A stretch of 60,335 nt of DNA. Origin: Myxococcaceae bacterium. GTDB lineage: Bacteria; Myxococcota; Myxococcia; Myxococcales; Myxococcaceae. Both the position numbers and the translations under genes were made by a program. The notes under the pieces are model-generated. The model was given only the letters and a program-made list of their open reading frames with translations. It was not told the origin of the DNA and ran no database searches. The stretch lies in the NCBI GenBank assembly GCA_016926755.1, contig JAFGNZ010000007.1, positions 1 to 60,335 on the forward strand, in the 5' to 3' direction. This document shows, piece by piece, positions 49,463 through 57,789 of the stretch; the stretch's first letter is position 1; the number at the start of each line of letters is the position of its first letter.

Positions 49463-50787
49463 CCGGTGATGCGGGCGCGGGTCCACACGCTGGCGAGCGC
49501 GGCGGCGGCGGCGCTGGCCAGCTCCACGAAGTCCGCGCCGAGGAGCTGTCCCTCGCGCACGGCGACGCGGCCGTTGACGATGGTCCAGGCCGCCCGCGAG
49601 CGCGCGAGCTGGCCGAGCAGGTGCGGCGAGTAGCCCGTCTCCGGCTCCGCCGGGGGCACGCAGTCATACACCACCAGATCGGCGATGCAGCCCTCCACGA
49701 CGCCGCCCGAGGGCGCGCCAAACAGCCGGGTGCACAGCTCCGCGGGGCCGCTCACCAGGAGCTGGGCCAGGGCGCCGTCCGGATCCGGCAGGCGGCCGGA
49801 GCGGGAGATCCGCATCAGCCCCACGAAGGCGCCCAGCACCTCGTCCCAGAGGCCACCGTGGCCGCCGGTGCCCAGCCCCACCAGGTGGTGCCGGGTGAGG
49901 AGCGCCTCCAGCGACTCGGCGGTGCGCTCGGCGGTGAGGTGGGAGCGGGGGCTGAGCGCCACGAAGGTGCCGGTGGCCACGAGCCGCTCGGCTTCTCTCG
50001 TGTCGATGGTCCGCGCGCGCGCGGCGATGGAGCGGGCGCCCAGCACGCCGAGCTCGTCCAGCCGGGGGACCACGCGCTTGCCGTAGCGCGTGTAGGTGGC
50101 GGCGAGATCCTCATCGCTCTCGGCGAGGTGGAAGATGATGGGGGCCTCGAGCTCCGCGGACAGGGAGCCCACCCGGCGCAGGAGGGCATCCTCGCAGGTG
50201 TGGGAGGACTGGAAGCCCAGGGCGCCGCGCACCAGCGGGTGGGCGCGGTAGCGGCGGGCGAAGTCCGCGTTGGCCTCGAGGCACGCGTGGGCGGGCTGCT
50301 CCCCGGAGAGGCTGTGGGTGATGTGGCCGGTGACGAGCCGGATGCCGAGCTGCTCGGCCGCGAGCGCCTGGGCCGCGAGCGCCCCGGCCACGTCTCCCGG
50401 GGCCTCCAGGTGCTCCACCACCAGGGTGGTGCCGTCGCGCAGGGCCTGGGCGAGGGCGAAGCGGGTGAGGGCCTCCACCTCGCCCGCCGTCAGCAGCGAG
50501 GCCACGTGCCTGCGCCGCTCCATGCGGGCGTGGGGCGCGCCCAGCAGGAAGTTGCCCGTGGGCGGCAGGGTCTGCCCCCCGACGAGGTGGGTGTGGCAGT
50601 CCACCAGCCCCGGGGCCACCACCCGCCCGCGGCAGGCCACCTCCCAGTCTCCCGGGAGGACGGGGAGCTCGGCGTCCGGCGCCACGTGGCGGATGAGGCC
50701 GTCCTCTACCACCAGGGCCATGCCGGTGCGGACCCGTCCGTCCGCCCGGAAGATGGCGCAGTTCTTGAGCAGCAGGCGGCCTTCCAT
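49459..50787 (-). CDS. SsnA-like amidohydrolase with missing metal ligands
   Basis: A 442-residue amidohydrolase-superfamily protein, closest in memory to SsnA and chlorohydrolase/guanine deaminase relatives. The N-terminal HxH (H65, H67) in LVDCHTHL and the His220 in FHLAESDED are kept. The next His (VAHG in SsnA) aligns with Ala256, and the metal Asp of the G-T-D-G motif is Gly308 (GLGTGGHGG). It probably cannot bind metal in the usual way. The C-terminus (TIVNGRVAVREGQ and the AALASVW end) is SsnA-like. It is cotranslated with the methyltransferase. Confidence 0.8.
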   Translation of the reverse strand: MEGRLLLKNCAIFRADGRVRTGMALVVEDGLIRHVAPDAELPVLPGDWEVACRGRVVAPGLVDCHTHLVGGQTLPPTGNFLLGAPHARMERRRHVASLLTAGEVEALTRFALAQALRDGTTLVVEHLEAPGDVAGALAAQALAAEQLGIRLVTGHITHSLSGEQPAHACLEANADFARRYRAHPLVRGALGFQSSHTCEDALLRRVGSLSAELEAPIIFHLAESDEDLAATYTRYGKRVVPRLDELGVLGARSIAARARTIDTREAERLVATGTFVALSPRSHLTAERTAESLEALLTRHHLVGLGTGGHGGLWDEVLGAFVGLMRISRSGRLPDPDGALAQLLVSGPAELCTRLFGAPSGGVVEGCIADLVVYDCVPPAEPETGYSPHLLGQLARSRAAWTIVNGRVAVREGQLLGADFVELASAAAAALASVWTRARITG

Positions 50788-50876
50788 GCGCGCCCCCTCT
50801 TAGCACGGGCCGAGGGTAGCGTCCCCCGCGCCGCGCGGGCGATGATGCCACAAGCTCCGGGTGGCGCCCCGATCGC

Positions 50877-52274
50877 ATGCTCTTCAACACCGCCCTGTTC
50901 TGGCTCTTCTTCGCCGCCTTCTTCGTGGCGTTCCACTTCGCCGCGAGGACGCGCGTGGCGAAGCTGTGGCTCGTGGTGGCGGGCAGCCTGATCTTCTACG
51001 GGGCGTGGGACGTGCGCTGCGTGCCGCTGCTGCTCGGCACGGCGCTGCTGGACTTCTGGATCGCCCTGCGCCTCTCCCGCTCCGAGGACGAGCGCCGGCG
51101 CCGCCTGCTGCTGGGGCTGAGCATCGCGGCCAACCTGGGGGTGCTGGGCTTCTTCAAGTACGCGCGCTTCTTCGCGGACTCGGCCCACGGGCTGCTGGGC
51201 GCGCTGGGCGTGTCGCTGCCGGAGCCCGCCTTCTCGCTCCTGCTCCCGGCGGGCATCTCCTTCTACACGTTCCAGAGCATGAGCTACACGATCGACGTGT
51301 ACCGGCGGGAGCTGCCCGCGCGCGCGCGGCCCGAGGAGTTCCTGGCGGCGGTGTCCTTCTTCCCCCACCTGGTCGCGGGCCCCATCATCCGCGCCTCCGT
51401 GCTGCTGCCGCAGTTCGAGCAGCTGGAGGCGCCCCGGTGGGAGCAGGTGCGGCGCGGCTACCTGCTCATCGCGGTGGGCCTCTTCAAGAAGACGGTGGCG
51501 GATCTGCTCGCGGCGCCCTCGGACGCGCTGTTTCGCGCCACGGGGCCCGCCAGCGCCCTGGAGGCCTGGACGGGAGCGCTCGCCTTCACCGGGCAGATCT
51601 ACGCGGACTTCTCCGGCTACACGGACATCGCCCTCGGCGTGGCGCTGCTGCTGGGCTTCGTGCTGCCGCCGAACTTCGACCTGCCCTACCTGGCCACCTC
51701 GCCCATCGACTTCTGGCGCCGCTGGCACCTGTCGCTGTCCACCTGGCTGCGGGACTACCTCTACATTCCGCTCGGCGGGAACCGGGGCCACCGCTACCGC
51801 AACCTGATCATCACCATGCTGCTGGGCGGGCTGTGGCACGGGGCCAGCTGGACGTTCGTCCTCTGGGGCCTGTACCACGGGCTGCTGCTGGTGGCGGCGC
51901 ACGTGCTGGTGGGGCGCTTCCCCGCGCTGAAGGAGACGCCCTCGGCGGCGGTGCGCTGGCTCAAGCGGCTGGGCACCCTCTATCTCGTGGTGCTCGGGTG
52001 GGTGCTGTTCCGCGCGGAGAGCCTGCCCGCGGCGCTCGAGGTGCTGCGCGGCATGCACGCGCCCGCCGTGGCCTCCACCTTCACCTGGCCGGCCGTCCTC
52101 ACCCTGCTGTTCGTGGTGGCGGGGCTCGTGCTCTGCCACGCGGCCTCGGCGCTGGCGGAGAGGACCGAGCTGCGCCAGCGCCCCTGGGCCCTATGGCCCG
52201 TGGTGGCCACCTGCCTGGCCGTGGCCCTGGCCGTCGGGACACCGGGCCACAGCTTCATCTACTTCCAGTTCTGA
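50877..52274 (+). CDS. MBOAT family O-acyltransferase (AlgI-like)
   Basis: A 465-residue multipass membrane enzyme that moves acyl groups to envelope polysaccharides or other acceptors. N-terminus MLFNTALFWLFFAAFFVAF, the PHLVAGPIIR motif near residue 160, DFWRRWHLSLSTWLRDYLYIPLGGNR near residues 276-301, and the catalytic His in GLWHGASWTFVLWG near residue 321. These are AlgI/DltB-type landmarks. It pairs with the SGNH gene that begins nine bases after its stop, as in alginate acetylation systems. The 89 bp before it face the divergent amidohydrolase gene. Confidence 0.92.
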   Translation: MLFNTALFWLFFAAFFVAFHFAARTRVAKLWLVVAGSLIFYGAWDVRCVPLLLGTALLDFWIALRLSRSEDERRRRLLLGLSIAANLGVLGFFKYARFFADSAHGLLGALGVSLPEPAFSLLLPAGISFYTFQSMSYTIDVYRRELPARARPEEFLAAVSFFPHLVAGPIIRASVLLPQFEQLEAPRWEQVRRGYLLIAVGLFKKTVADLLAAPSDALFRATGPASALEAWTGALAFTGQIYADFSGYTDIALGVALLLGFVLPPNFDLPYLATSPIDFWRRWHLSLSTWLRDYLYIPLGGNRGHRYRNLIITMLLGGLWHGASWTFVLWGLYHGLLLVAAHVLVGRFPALKETPSAAVRWLKRLGTLYLVVLGWVLFRAESLPAALEVLRGMHAPAVASTFTWPAVLTLLFVVAGLVLCHAASALAERTELRQRPWALWPVVATCLAVALAVGTPGHSFIYFQF

Positions 52275-52282
52275 GCCGGCCC

Positions 52283-53512
52283 GTGACTGCCCCCTCCCCT
52301 TCCAGTGCTCGGATCGCCGCCCGCACCCTCGGGGTGGGGCTCGCGCTGCTGGTGGCGGCGCTCGGGCTGTCGCGCGGGTTCATCGCCCTGATCGAGCGCA
52401 CCACGCCTCCGGAGACGCGCGCCCACCTCACGGAGGGCTCCGGCCGGCTGGTGGACTTCCTGGAGGCGCTGCCGGAGCTCGCCGGGCGCGAGGAGGCGGT
52501 CCTCGTCTTCGGCTCGTCGCTCATCCAGCACGGCTTCTCCCCGGAGACGTTCGAGCAGCACCTGGGAGCGCCCGCCACCGCCTACAACCTCGGCTTCCCG
52601 GGCGTGGATCCCGAGCTGCAGGCGCTGCTCGCGCGCAGGGTGGCGGGCGCCTTCGAGCGGACCGGCCGCCGGGCCCGCCTCTCCCTGGTGGAGTTCACCC
52701 CCTTCCAGGCCACGCTGGCGCGCGGGCGGGCCCAGGCGTTCCGCGAGCACGCGGCCGTGAAGAAGGCCCTGCTGGCGGACCCCGTGCTGCTGGTCCAGGT
52801 GGCACAGCGCTCTCCCGAGGAGGCCTCGCACCTGGGCGCGCTGTGGCTGATGGGCGGCACCTCGCCGCTGGCGGTGACGTCGCTCCTGGAGCACCGCCTG
52901 CTCGAAGGGCCAGCGCCCTCCTGGTGGCCGGTGCCCCCCGCCCAGGAGCCGGACCTGGAGCGCAAGGCCTGGGTCGCGCGCATTCATGAGGGCCGGGCCA
53001 CCGTCGAGCGCCGACAGGTGCCCGAGTGGGATCCGCTGCGCCGGGGGGAGGTGCGCTGGCTCTTCGACGAGACGCGCGAGGCCTACACGGCCTGGGCCCG
53101 GCTGCGCAGCGCCCCGGAGGTGCTGGAGGCGGAGCGCCAGTGGCGGGTGGAGACGAGCGATCTGCTGGAGCTGCGCTTCGACGAGCAGCAGGTGCGCGCC
53201 TTCATCGAGGCCGTGCGCGCCCTGGCCTCCGTGTCCCGCGAGACGCGGGTGGTGGTGGCACCCCGCAACCCGGCCTGGAACCCGCCCACGCCCGAGGGCC
53301 GCGCTCGCCTGGCCGCCGTCCTGGCGCTCATCGAGCGGGAGACCGGGGCGCCGGTGATGGATCTGGCCGAGAGCCCTGAGTTTGGCGCGGAGGACTTCAT
53401 CGACGTGACGCACCTCAACGAGTCGAGCGGCCGGCCCAAGCTGTCGCGGCGGCTCGCGGAGGAGGTGTCCAGGCGGCGGGGCCAAAACACGGCACGGGAC
53501 GGTGCTCCCTGA
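52283..53512 (+). CDS. SGNH/GDSL-like protein, partner of the MBOAT enzyme
   Basis: A 409-residue protein with an N-terminal membrane anchor (residues about 10-38). SGNH landmarks: VFGSSLIQHGF (Ser78 or 79 as nucleophile region) and a C-terminal D374-x-x-H377 in DVTHLNESSGRPKLS, where D-x-x-H is the catalytic pair. Such proteins (AlgX/AlgJ, DltD-like) complete acyl transfer in the periplasm. The GTG start at 52283 lies nine bases after the MBOAT stop, so the two are coupled. Confidence 0.82.
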   Translation: MTAPSPSSARIAARTLGVGLALLVAALGLSRGFIALIERTTPPETRAHLTEGSGRLVDFLEALPELAGREEAVLVFGSSLIQHGFSPETFEQHLGAPATAYNLGFPGVDPELQALLARRVAGAFERTGRRARLSLVEFTPFQATLARGRAQAFREHAAVKKALLADPVLLVQVAQRSPEEASHLGALWLMGGTSPLAVTSLLEHRLLEGPAPSWWPVPPAQEPDLERKAWVARIHEGRATVERRQVPEWDPLRRGEVRWLFDETREAYTAWARLRSAPEVLEAERQWRVETSDLLELRFDEQQVRAFIEAVRALASVSRETRVVVAPRNPAWNPPTPEGRARLAAVLALIERETGAPVMDLAESPEFGAEDFIDVTHLNESSGRPKLSRRLAEEVSRRRGQNTARDGAP

Positions 53513-53546
53513 TCGCCTGCCCGGGAGGGCGGGTATACTGGGAGTG

Positions 53547-54791
53547 ATGACCGTGTCGACCCCCGCCCTGGCCACCGGGCCAGCCTCGTCCACCACCGCC
53601 CCGAGCGGGAGCCTGCCGTTCCGGGGGCTGTGGCTCTTCTCGCCCCGGGCGGACGCGGCGTTCCTCGTGCTGCCGCTCCTGCTCACGGTGGGCTCGGCGG
53701 GGGTGAGCGCGCTGCTGGGGCTCCAGGCCGCGAGCGAGATCAACCGGCTCGCCGTCTGGACGGCCCAGAACATCCTCGGCAACGGCACCCACGTGGTGCT
53801 CACCTTCCTGCTCTTCGCGGTGCACCGGGACGTGCTCACCGCGGAGCCGAAGCAGCCGCGCATCATCCTCGCGGGCACGCTGGCGATGCTCGCGGTGGGC
53901 GTGCTGTTCATCTTCACGTACTACGCGAACAAGGACGCCCACATCTACGTGGTGGGCGTGCTCTTCAACGTGTTCGGGCTGCACCACACGCTGTCGCAGC
54001 ACAAGGGCTTCTGGGCGCTGCACAGCCTGCGCGGGCACCAGGCGGGGCTCGGCCCGGGCAACCCCCGGGAGCGCACGCTCCAGCAGGTGTACGTGCCGCT
54101 GTCCCTCTCCCTCATCCTGATCCGGCTCTTCTTCGTCCCGGACTCGGCGGCCCCGGGCGCGACGCCCTACCTGGACGTGGGCCAGGGCGCCCTGCTGCCC
54201 CATGGCGCGCTCGCGGTGCTCCTGCTGGTGTGGCTCGGCTTCTTCCTGCTGCTGTTCCGCACGGTGCTGCGCGCCGGGAACGCCACCGGGCCCAAGGTGC
54301 TCTACCTGCTGGCGGTGGCCGCGGCGACGGGGCTCACGCTGGTGGCGCCCCTGTGGGGCAACGTGATGCTCCCGGCCATGCACGGCCTGGAGTACTACAT
54401 GATCACCGCGCGGATGATGGAGCCGCGCGAGGGGGATCCGCCCTCCCGCCTGGGGCGCGCCTGGATCTGGCCGCTGATGATCCTCTCCATGCTGCCGCTG
54501 CTGACGCTCGGGGTGATCCACGGGCTCATCCTGGATGGCGCGGGCCGAGGCACCCTGGGCACGGGCGATCCCTCCGGGAGCAGCGCCCACCTCGTCCTCC
54601 GGGTGCTGACGTCGCTGAGCCTCGGGGTGGTGCTGGCCCACTACTTCGCGGATGCGCTCATCTACCGGTTCCGCCTCCCGAGCATCCGCAAGGTGATGCT
54701 GCGGCGGCTCGGCTTCGCGCCTCCGGCCGTGGCGGCGAGCGTCCCCGCCGCCCCCAGCGCCGCGGCACCGCCCGTGGCGAGCGCGGGTTAG
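53547..54791 (+). CDS. Hypothetical polytopic membrane protein with His-rich motifs
   Basis: A 414-residue protein with roughly 9-10 hydrophobic segments. Noteworthy is a conserved-looking set of His motifs in membrane-adjacent positions: NGTHVVL, GLHHTLSQHKGFW and MHGLEYYMI. These are suggestive of a metal or haem/desaturase-type site, but no standard His-box pattern is complete. The tail is Ala/Pro-rich. The start is uncertain: ATG at 53547 lies 8 bases after a TATACT box (53534-53539) with no proper Shine-Dalgarno, so the transcript may be leaderless. A GTG at 53544 is possible too. Confidence 0.7.
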   Translation: MTVSTPALATGPASSTTAPSGSLPFRGLWLFSPRADAAFLVLPLLLTVGSAGVSALLGLQAASEINRLAVWTAQNILGNGTHVVLTFLLFAVHRDVLTAEPKQPRIILAGTLAMLAVGVLFIFTYYANKDAHIYVVGVLFNVFGLHHTLSQHKGFWALHSLRGHQAGLGPGNPRERTLQQVYVPLSLSLILIRLFFVPDSAAPGATPYLDVGQGALLPHGALAVLLLVWLGFFLLLFRTVLRAGNATGPKVLYLLAVAAATGLTLVAPLWGNVMLPAMHGLEYYMITARMMEPREGDPPSRLGRAWIWPLMILSMLPLLTLGVIHGLILDGAGRGTLGTGDPSGSSAHLVLRVLTSLSLGVVLAHYFADALIYRFRLPSIRKVMLRRLGFAPPAVAASVPAAPSAAAPPVASAG

Positions 54792-54797
54792 TCCGCC

Positions 54798-56273
54798 GTG
54801 AACCCGCGGGCCCTGCTGCTCCCTGGACCGGCCGCGCTGCTCGCCCTCTTCTTCGGCGTGCGGCTCGGCCTGTCGCCGCTCAAGCACTACGATCTCTTCT
54901 TCCACCTCGCGGGCGGTCGCTACGTGCTGGAGCACGGCTTCAGCCGCGTGGATCCCTTCAGCGTGACGGGCACCGCCGGCTGGGTGCCGCACGAGTGGGG
55001 CTTCGGCGTGCTCTCCGCGCTGCTGCTGAAGGGGCTCGGCGCCGCGGGCCCCGCGCTGCTCACCGGGGCCCTGGTGGCCGCCAACGTGCTCCTGCTGTGG
55101 GCCGCGCTCGGCAGGGCGGTGCCGCGTCGGGGGCTGGTAGCGCTCGGGGTGCTCGGGCTCATCCTCGTCGTCCAGTCCCCCACCTGGAGCCAGGAGCGCC
55201 CCTTCCACCTGGGCCACCTCCTCTTCACCCTCGCGGTGCTCGGCACCCAGGCCTGGCGCGCCGGGAATGAGCGCGTCCTCTGGTTCGCGCCCCTGCTGGG
55301 CGTTGCCTGGGCCAACCTGCACGGGAGCTGGCTGCTCGGCCCGGCCCTGCTCGGCGCCACGGCGGTGGCCCACGCGCTGGAGGCTCCGGAGCAGCGCCCG
55401 CGGGCCGTCCGCGCGCTCATCGCCAGCCTCGCCATGGTGCTCGTCGCCGCGCTGTCCCCCAGCGGCCCGGGCATCTGGCTCTATCCCCTGCGGCACTCGG
55501 TGCTGCCCTCCACGCAGAACATCAACGAGTGGGTGCCGCTGGATCTCGCGGTCGGCTGGAGCTGGGCGTACCTGGCGCTGGTCGGCGCTGCGCTCTTCTG
55601 TGTGGGCCAGGCTCCGGTGCGGCGCCTCGCCGTCCTCCTGCCCGCCCTGGGGCTCGGCCTCGCCGCGTTCAAGGTGCAGCGCCACGCGCCCTTCGCCGCG
55701 GTGCTCGTCGCGCTGGCGCTGCTGGAGCACGCGGCGCCGGGGCGCGGGCTCGCGTGGCCGGAGCTCCTCCGCCGCCCGGCCCGGGCGCTCGATGAGGCCT
55801 TCGCACGCTGGAGCGCGAGTGCCCACGGAGCGCTCTGGCCAGCGCTGGCGCTCGTCCTGCTCGCGGGGGTGAGCTGGCAGCGGCCGGTGCCCGTGGAGCA
55901 GGGCCTGCTGCGCTCGCGCTTCCCGCTGGCCTGCTTCGAGGCGCTGCGCAAGCTGCCCCCGGGCAAGGTGCTGAACCGCTTCACCCTGGGCGGCGCCATC
56001 TCCTACTTCGCGGGGACGGACTACAAGGTCTTCATCGACAGCCGCAACGATCCCTTCCCCCAGCCCATCCACGACGACTACACGCGCATCCTCTGGTCGG
56101 AGCCCGGCTGGGAGGAGTCGCTCGCCCGCTACGATCCGGACTACCTCCTGTGGGATCAGGAGAACCCGGGCAACCTCCTCCTCGACCAGCTGCGGCTGCG
56201 CGGCGGCTGGCGCGAGGAGGCTCGGGACGGCCCGTACGTCCTCTGGGTCCGCCACGCTCCTGCCTCGCGATGA
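54798..56273 (+). CDS. GT-C type membrane glycosyltransferase-like protein
   Basis: A 491-residue membrane protein with about 10 hydrophobic segments (residues about 1-360) and a soluble C-terminal region (about 375-491). N-terminal YDLFFHLAGGRYVLEHGFSRVDPFS recalls the acidic first-loop Asp of GT-C enzymes, and EWGFGVLSALL follows. The tail contains LNRFTLGGAISYFAG and FIDSRNDPFPQPIHDDY. Donor and acceptor are unknown, likely lipid-linked sugar and envelope glycan. GTG start (54798) six bases after the previous stop. Its stop TGA lies inside the first copy of the 13-bp duplication. Confidence 0.75.
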   Translation: MNPRALLLPGPAALLALFFGVRLGLSPLKHYDLFFHLAGGRYVLEHGFSRVDPFSVTGTAGWVPHEWGFGVLSALLLKGLGAAGPALLTGALVAANVLLLWAALGRAVPRRGLVALGVLGLILVVQSPTWSQERPFHLGHLLFTLAVLGTQAWRAGNERVLWFAPLLGVAWANLHGSWLLGPALLGATAVAHALEAPEQRPRAVRALIASLAMVLVAALSPSGPGIWLYPLRHSVLPSTQNINEWVPLDLAVGWSWAYLALVGAALFCVGQAPVRRLAVLLPALGLGLAAFKVQRHAPFAAVLVALALLEHAAPGRGLAWPELLRRPARALDEAFARWSASAHGALWPALALVLLAGVSWQRPVPVEQGLLRSRFPLACFEALRKLPPGKVLNRFTLGGAISYFAGTDYKVFIDSRNDPFPQPIHDDYTRILWSEPGWEESLARYDPDYLLWDQENPGNLLLDQLRLRGGWREEARDGPYVLWVRHAPASR

Positions 56274-56280
56274 GACGCTC
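56268..56280 (+). repeat. Left copy of 13-bp direct repeat CGATGAGACGCTC
   Basis: Contains the TGA stop of the GT-C gene and an ATG (56270) in the same arrangement as the start of YfhO (ATG-AGA-CGC-TC). The right copy is at 57777-57789. Consistent with a target-site duplication around an insertion. Confidence 0.8.
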
Positions 56281-56296
56281 AATCTAAAGTGGAGCC

Positions 56297-57460
56297 ATGG
56301 CGAACACCGGACGCAAGCAACTGGACCTGCGGGCCCTGCGCGACAGGCGGGCCGCGGCCATCCTGGTGGTGGTGGCGCTGGGGGTGGCGACACCGCTGGT
56401 GGCACGGCTCACGTTCCCGTACTGGGTGGGAGCCTCCGCGTTGGCGCAGGTGCGGCTGCTGATCAGGCTGGGTGGGCTGTTCGTGCTCGCGGGCGCCTAC
56501 CCCGCCGTGCTGGTGCTGGTGCGCTTGAGCCTCACGGACGTTTCCGTGTACCAGCACCGTGCGCTCCTTCGGCTCTACCCCGTCTTCTGCAACGTCTTCC
56601 AAGTGCTGGTGGCGCTCGACGGTTTCCTGCTCGTCGTCTGGCCCGAGCGCTTCGCACTGCCTGTCTTCTGGGCCGACCTGCTGCTCGCGTTCGTGGGGGT
56701 GGGCCTGCCGCCGGTGGTCCTGCATCATCAGACCTGGCTGGCGGGCTTCGATCCGCACGAGGTGCTCTCGGCGCGGCGCGCGCTCGAGGAAGCGGGGCCC
56801 CTTCCCTCCACACGCACGCCGCTCGACACGCTCGACTACCGGGTGCTGCAACTGGTGGCCCAGAGCGGCAGTGATGTCTCCGCGGTGATGATCAACGACA
56901 TGGCCATTGGCGCGAGGGATCTCAATCTGCGCCTGCACAAGTTGGTGGCGCTCGGATACCTGGACGTGGTGGACGAGCAGCACGGCCCACAGCTCACCCT
57001 CACCGCCTCTGGCACGGACACCCTCACCCTGCCCGTCTCGCTGTTCACCTGGCAGACGAACGATCTCGAGCTGCTGCAAGAGCTGGCTTCCGCCCGGCTG
57101 GGGCTCGAGGAGCGACAGCCACACAAGGTCGTGGTGGCATGCGCGCGCTGCTGCGAACGGCTGCTGCGCGGGCTTCTCTCCGCCCATGAGCCCCCCGTCA
57201 CGAGCGTGGGTGGCAAGGAGGTGGGCCGCGCGACGCTGGGCGAGTTGGTGGGAGCATGCCGACAACACCGGCTCATCGGCCGCTTCGAGGACAACATCCT
57301 TTCGGCCCTCAATGAACGGCGCAAGAAGATTCATGCCCTCCAAGACGAGCGCCCCATCGACGACCAGGATGCCTTCATCCTCTACACGCTGACGGAGATC
57401 ACCGCCCGCGCACTCATGGCGCAGCCCGCCACGGCCAGCATGCAGCCCCGTGATGACTGA
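56297..57460 (+). CDS. Membrane-anchored winged-helix/HEPN-like protein
   Basis: A 387-residue protein in three parts. Four hydrophobic segments (about residues 20-40, 55-78, 95-116, 122-146) with a basic N-terminus. A winged-helix-like domain (178-240) then has the MarR-type order DYRVLQLVAQSGSD, LNLRLHKLVALGYLDVVD and LTASG. A helical C-terminal domain (270-376) carries R341-x4-H346 in NERRKKIHAL, flanked by long helices and an acidic DDQDAFILY, the HEPN (R-x4-6-H) RNase signature. HEPN domains act in toxin-antitoxin and defence systems. The gene sits alone inside a 1.5-kb insertion. Start ATG 56297 with GGAG nearby. Confidence 0.72.
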   Translation: MANTGRKQLDLRALRDRRAAAILVVVALGVATPLVARLTFPYWVGASALAQVRLLIRLGGLFVLAGAYPAVLVLVRLSLTDVSVYQHRALLRLYPVFCNVFQVLVALDGFLLVVWPERFALPVFWADLLLAFVGVGLPPVVLHHQTWLAGFDPHEVLSARRALEEAGPLPSTRTPLDTLDYRVLQLVAQSGSDVSAVMINDMAIGARDLNLRLHKLVALGYLDVVDEQHGPQLTLTASGTDTLTLPVSLFTWQTNDLELLQELASARLGLEERQPHKVVVACARCCERLLRGLLSAHEPPVTSVGGKEVGRATLGELVGACRQHRLIGRFEDNILSALNERRKKIHALQDERPIDDQDAFILYTLTEITARALMAQPATASMQPRDD

Positions 57461-57776
57461 GGGCCGCAATGCTCAGGCGACCTCCAGCCCTCCCCTTCGC
57501 AGCGGGCCTGCGCGTGCCGCCCCGCTACGAGGAGGTGGCGCGCTACCAGCCCCGAGAAGCTCGAGGTCCTGGACAAGGACACCGTGCGCGTCTCCTTGTT
57601 CACGGTGTCATCCGTGCGAGTCACGGGGGTTTCCCTTGTCGGCCGAGGCCGCCAGGGGCAGCCAATTCCCGGACAAATCCGAGGTGGCGATGCGCCCAGA
57701 TGGTGAGATCATCCGCATCCCCTTACTACTGACACCTTCGAGCTGCCGAGCAAGTTTGCGCATGCTGACCTCACCT
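57461..57776 (+). other. Non-coding tail of the insertion, no intact gene
   Basis: About 316 bp following the HEPN-like gene. One frame (57556-57705) reads PEKLEVLDKDTVRVSLFTVSS and runs on to a stop. It looks protein-like at first but has no start or continuation, so it may be a decayed fragment. No terminal inverted repeats of the insertion are seen. Confidence 0.5.
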
Positions 57777-57789
57777 CGATGAGACGCTC
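57777..57789 (+). repeat. Right copy of 13-bp direct repeat CGATGAGACGCTC
   Basis: Overlaps the YfhO start codon (ATG at 57779). Identical to 56268-56280. Confidence 0.8.

Noticed and set aside
53415-56405. A 996-codon reverse-strand frame across four membrane-protein genes
   Set aside because: Shadow frame created by low stop-codon density. The forward genes have proper starts, spacing and family features.
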